Positions 60,252 through 62,215 of a stretch of DNA of 62,215 bases are shown in pieces. Positions within the stretch are counted from its first letter, which is position 1, and each line of letters begins with the position of its first letter. This stretch comes from Flectobacillus sp. BAB-3569 (GTDB lineage Bacteria; Bacteroidota; Bacteroidia; Cytophagales; Spirosomataceae), in assembly GCF_002270355.1 (NCBI RefSeq), contig NZ_NJFZ01000025.1, positions 1 to 62,215 on the forward strand, written 5' to 3'. Both the position numbers and the translations under genes were made by a program. A model generated the notes under the pieces. It ran no database searches. It had not been told where the DNA came from and was given only the letters and a program-made list of their open reading frames with translations.

Positions 60252-60928
60252 GAAGAAACGTAGATTACCCTCATAAAAATTTAAAAATTGTCGAAAAAGC
60301 CTATCGGATTATTCCAAGGCGATTAGAACAGCCTTATCTAGTTGATGATATATATTGTTGGGCTTCAAACAAAAACAAAGCCAAATCTAAACTATACAAG
60401 GAAACTAAAAATTGGCAATTGAAGCTTCGATTTACATTTGATTACTTGACTTATTTTAATATCCCTACCGAGCGATTTTATGAAATGGATAGAGTTATTT
60501 TTAACAATAAAGTAGTTGTTCGCTCCACAATAAATGCTTTGATTGAAAGGGATAAACGCAATGAGAAAATACAAGAAATACTTCAAAATGATGAAATCAC
60601 TCATTGTTATATACGAAAAGGAGGTTATTACTATCGTGACAATGCTAGGGGCTATACTGAGTTGATATACGAAGCAGGAGTTTATCCAAAAGCTGAAGCC
60701 GTAAAACTTGCTAGGCCTTCTGATGAGATATACTTAATACCCATCATCAACTCTGAGCATGACAAAATGATACAGGATAAAATTGAGGAGATAGCTAAAA
60801 GATGTATTTTATCCCGTATCACTTTATACAAGCCTAAATTTTATGAAGAAGTATTTACTGAAGATGGTTTTAAGAGACTAATATATGAACAACATCAAAA
60901 AAATTCAAAAAATACTTCACGGCCGTAA
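60248..60928 (+). CDS. Hypothetical protein
   Basis: 226 residues, MRRNVDYPHKNLKIVEKAYR; basic, with an internal GYYYRDNARGYTELIYEAG. Not recognised. Overlaps the next gene by 44 bp. Confidence 0.5.
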   Translation: MRRNVDYPHKNLKIVEKAYRIIPRRLEQPYLVDDIYCWASNKNKAKSKLYKETKNWQLKLRFTFDYLTYFNIPTERFYEMDRVIFNNKVVVRSTINALIERDKRNEKIQEILQNDEITHCYIRKGGYYYRDNARGYTELIYEAGVYPKAEAVKLARPSDEIYLIPIINSEHDKMIQDKIEEIAKRCILSRITLYKPKFYEEVFTEDGFKRLIYEQHQKNSKNTSRP

Positions 60929-61331
60929 TGCCGATGAAGTATTCCCAGAAATTGATTTAACTGGGCTTATCATCATCACTTGCTACGACGACGATGGAAT
61001 ACAGTTTCGGGGCGAAATCAACGAGCACATAAGTGCTTTTGGAGGCACCAAGATTTTACTACTCAACAAAACCAACAATGAAGGCTTTGTTCCTATAAAA
61101 CAATATACCCTTCAAAAAGGACTTATTGATTTTATCAATGATCACGACATTGAAGTAACAATCCCTAAAGTAGAAATTTCTGTAAACTATTACTCAGGAT
61201 TGGAAAGAGAATACGCATGGGTAGTCAAAACAGAAGTACCACACTATCAATTCGACATTATGCTCGAAGACAAGAAGTACTGCCAGGGGATAATTTTGGA
61301 AGTAGAGGAAATCAGAAAGGCAATGAGGTAA
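60885..61331 (+). CDS. Hypothetical protein, last early gene
   Basis: 148 residues, MNNIKKIQKILHGRNADEVF. Acidic C-terminal half. It converges with the leftward accessory block across the array. Confidence 0.5.
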   Translation: MNNIKKIQKILHGRNADEVFPEIDLTGLIIITCYDDDGIQFRGEINEHISAFGGTKILLLNKTNNEGFVPIKQYTLQKGLIDFINDHDIEVTIPKVEISVNYYSGLEREYAWVVKTEVPHYQFDIMLEDKKYCQGIILEVEEIRKAMR

Positions 61332-61335
61332 AATC

Positions 61336-61363
61336 AAAAAGCACCCCGAAAGAGGTGCTTTTT
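61336..61363. terminator. Terminator of the early region
   Basis: AAAAAGCACC-CCGAAAGA-GGTGCTTTTT, symmetric and thus bidirectional. It would stop early transcripts before the array and array transcripts before the early genes. Confidence 0.88.
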
Positions 61364-61390
61364 CATATTTCGTAAATTCAAAATTTTTTT

Positions 61391-61450
61391 TTTCGCATTT
61401 CGCAAATTTGAATTTTCCTTTTTCGCATTTCGCATTTCGCATTTCGCAAA
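61391..61450. repeat. TTTCGCA heptad repeat block 3
   Basis: TTTCGCATTTCGCA, then AATTTGAATTTTCC, then four consecutive ATTTCGC units. It lies at the distal end of the array, so blocks of this type bound both the type V-like gene and the array. Confidence 0.85.
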
Positions 61451-61467
61451 ATTGAAAATTCGATACC

Positions 61468-62215
61468 ATTCTAATGATACATTAGTCATAACTTATGTTC
61501 TAATAGAATCTACAAAAGCTATTGGACTATTGTCATATTCTAATGCTACACTTGTCAGAACTTATACTCTAACTCGTACCTTACCGAGTGCCTTCGCCTC
61601 AGCTTATGGACGTAGAACCGCCCAGCATATCTTTAAATCAATTCTAAGCAGATTTTAGTCAGAACTTACATTCTAACACAATCATGTTTCAACGTTTGTT
61701 GTTTTAGTTCTAATGCTACATAAGTCAGAACTCACATTCTAACCCATACCTTACCGAGTGTCTTTGCCTCAGCTTATGGACGTAGAACCGCCCAACATAT
61801 CTTTAATTAAACTCTAAGCTTAATTTATCAGAACTTTCATTACAATTACTATTAAGTTCCTTGCAAGTCAGTCGTTCTAATGATACATTAATAAGAACTC
61901 ACATTCTAAACTGTACCTTACCGAGTGTCTTCACCTCAGCTTATGGACGTAGAACCGCCCAGTATATCTTTAATTCAATTCTAAGTCTATATTAGTTAGA
62001 ATTTGCATTCTAACTAATATCATAATAGTAACCAACAAATAGGGGAGAGTGTTCTAATGCTACATAAGTCACAACTTGCATTCTAACTCGTACCTTACCG
62101 AGTGCCTTCGCCTCAGCTTATGGACGTAGAACCGCCCAGAATATCTTTTACGCTATTTTAATCTTTACAAAAAAACTTCAGTGTTCTTATGCTACATAAG
62201 TCAGAACTTATCAGT
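61468..62215 (-). CRISPR. CRISPR-like array with conserved 67-bp interspersed elements
   Basis: 37-bp repeats (plus strand GTTCTAATGCTACATAAG... to ...ACATTCTAAC) lie at 61468-61504, 61537-61573, 61641-61677, 61707-61743, 61811-61846 (36), 61874-61910, 61978-62014 and 62051-62087. Unique spacers are at 61505-61536 (32), 61678-61706 (29), 61847-61873 (27) and 62015-62050 (36). Between these pairs stand near-identical 67-bp elements: 61574-61640, 61744-61810, 61911-61977 and 62088-62154 (core CCTTACCGAGTGCCTTCGCC to GACGTAGAACCGCCCA). Repeats on the gene-proximal side of each element are well kept; those on the other side are degenerate. Read on the minus strand each unit is element, repeat, spacer, repeat. 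It continues at position 1. Confidence 0.65.

Noticed and set aside
61574-61640. 67-bp conserved intervals taken as ordinary CRISPR spacers
   Set aside because: They are twice the length of the true spacers and nearly identical in all five copies, so they are part of the repeating unit.

Overview
The window is a complete or nearly complete circular genome of about 62 kb. Bases 1-198 are repeated exactly at 62013-62210, so the unit length is about 62,012 bp. The host is a member of the Bacteroidota: the DNA is AT-rich, there are almost no Shine-Dalgarno sequences, and several promoters fit the Bacteroidota consensus TTTG-N19-21-TAnnTTTG. The element looks like a temperate phage-plasmid. It has a full tailed-phage (siphovirus-like) head, tail and lysis block, a plasmid replicon (iterons, two DnaA boxes, Rep_3-type initiator, ParA plus small partner), a lambda-like repressor with an operator, and no integrase.

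Layout. (i) 61376-62215 joined across the ends to 1-6630: a leftward accessory block with a strong promoter at 6638-6669. It carries small hypothetical genes, two XRE-type HTH genes, a 743-residue protein with a zinc ribbon and, last, a 355-residue protein resembling the N-terminal two thirds of a type V (Cas12/TnpB-like) effector. Directly behind its stop codon, on the same strand and running through the circle junction, lies a CRISPR-like array: five copies of a conserved ~67-bp element alternating with 37-bp repeat / 27-36-bp unique spacer / 37-bp repeat units. (ii) 7043-9703: amidoligase-like gene, two small genes, an adenine methylase. (iii) 9786-38656: morphogenesis and lysis, rightward, with tail and fibre genes first (tape measure, baseplate-like proteins, a signal-peptide-bearing fibre candidate, an SGNH hydrolase fibre), then S49 protease/scaffold, capsid, major tail protein candidate, terminase, portal, connectors, muramidase, spanin-like and holin-like genes. 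(iv) 39521-43747: leftward small genes including a Tad2-like (DUF2829) anti-Thoeris protein and an NTase-like protein. (v) 44088-46609: origin, initiator and partition. (vi) 46642-48602: leftward membrane proteins and the repressor. (vii) 48773-61331: rightward early region with an initiator-type tRNA, a strange composite tRNA-like locus, an SSB interrupted by an in-frame TAG, a cytosine methylase, a second adenine methylase and many small genes.

The strongest candidate for an undescribed system is the type V-like protein with its array. The protein keeps the first RuvC aspartate, lacks a glutamate at the expected RuvC-II position, and ends before the zinc finger and RuvC-III, so it is predicted not to cut DNA. 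The array looks built to express several single-spacer guides, each preceded by its own copy of a conserved element. An RNA-guided, nuclease-dead regulator or superinfection-exclusion device is the most economical reading. This is inference from sequence pattern and family knowledge; no search was run.
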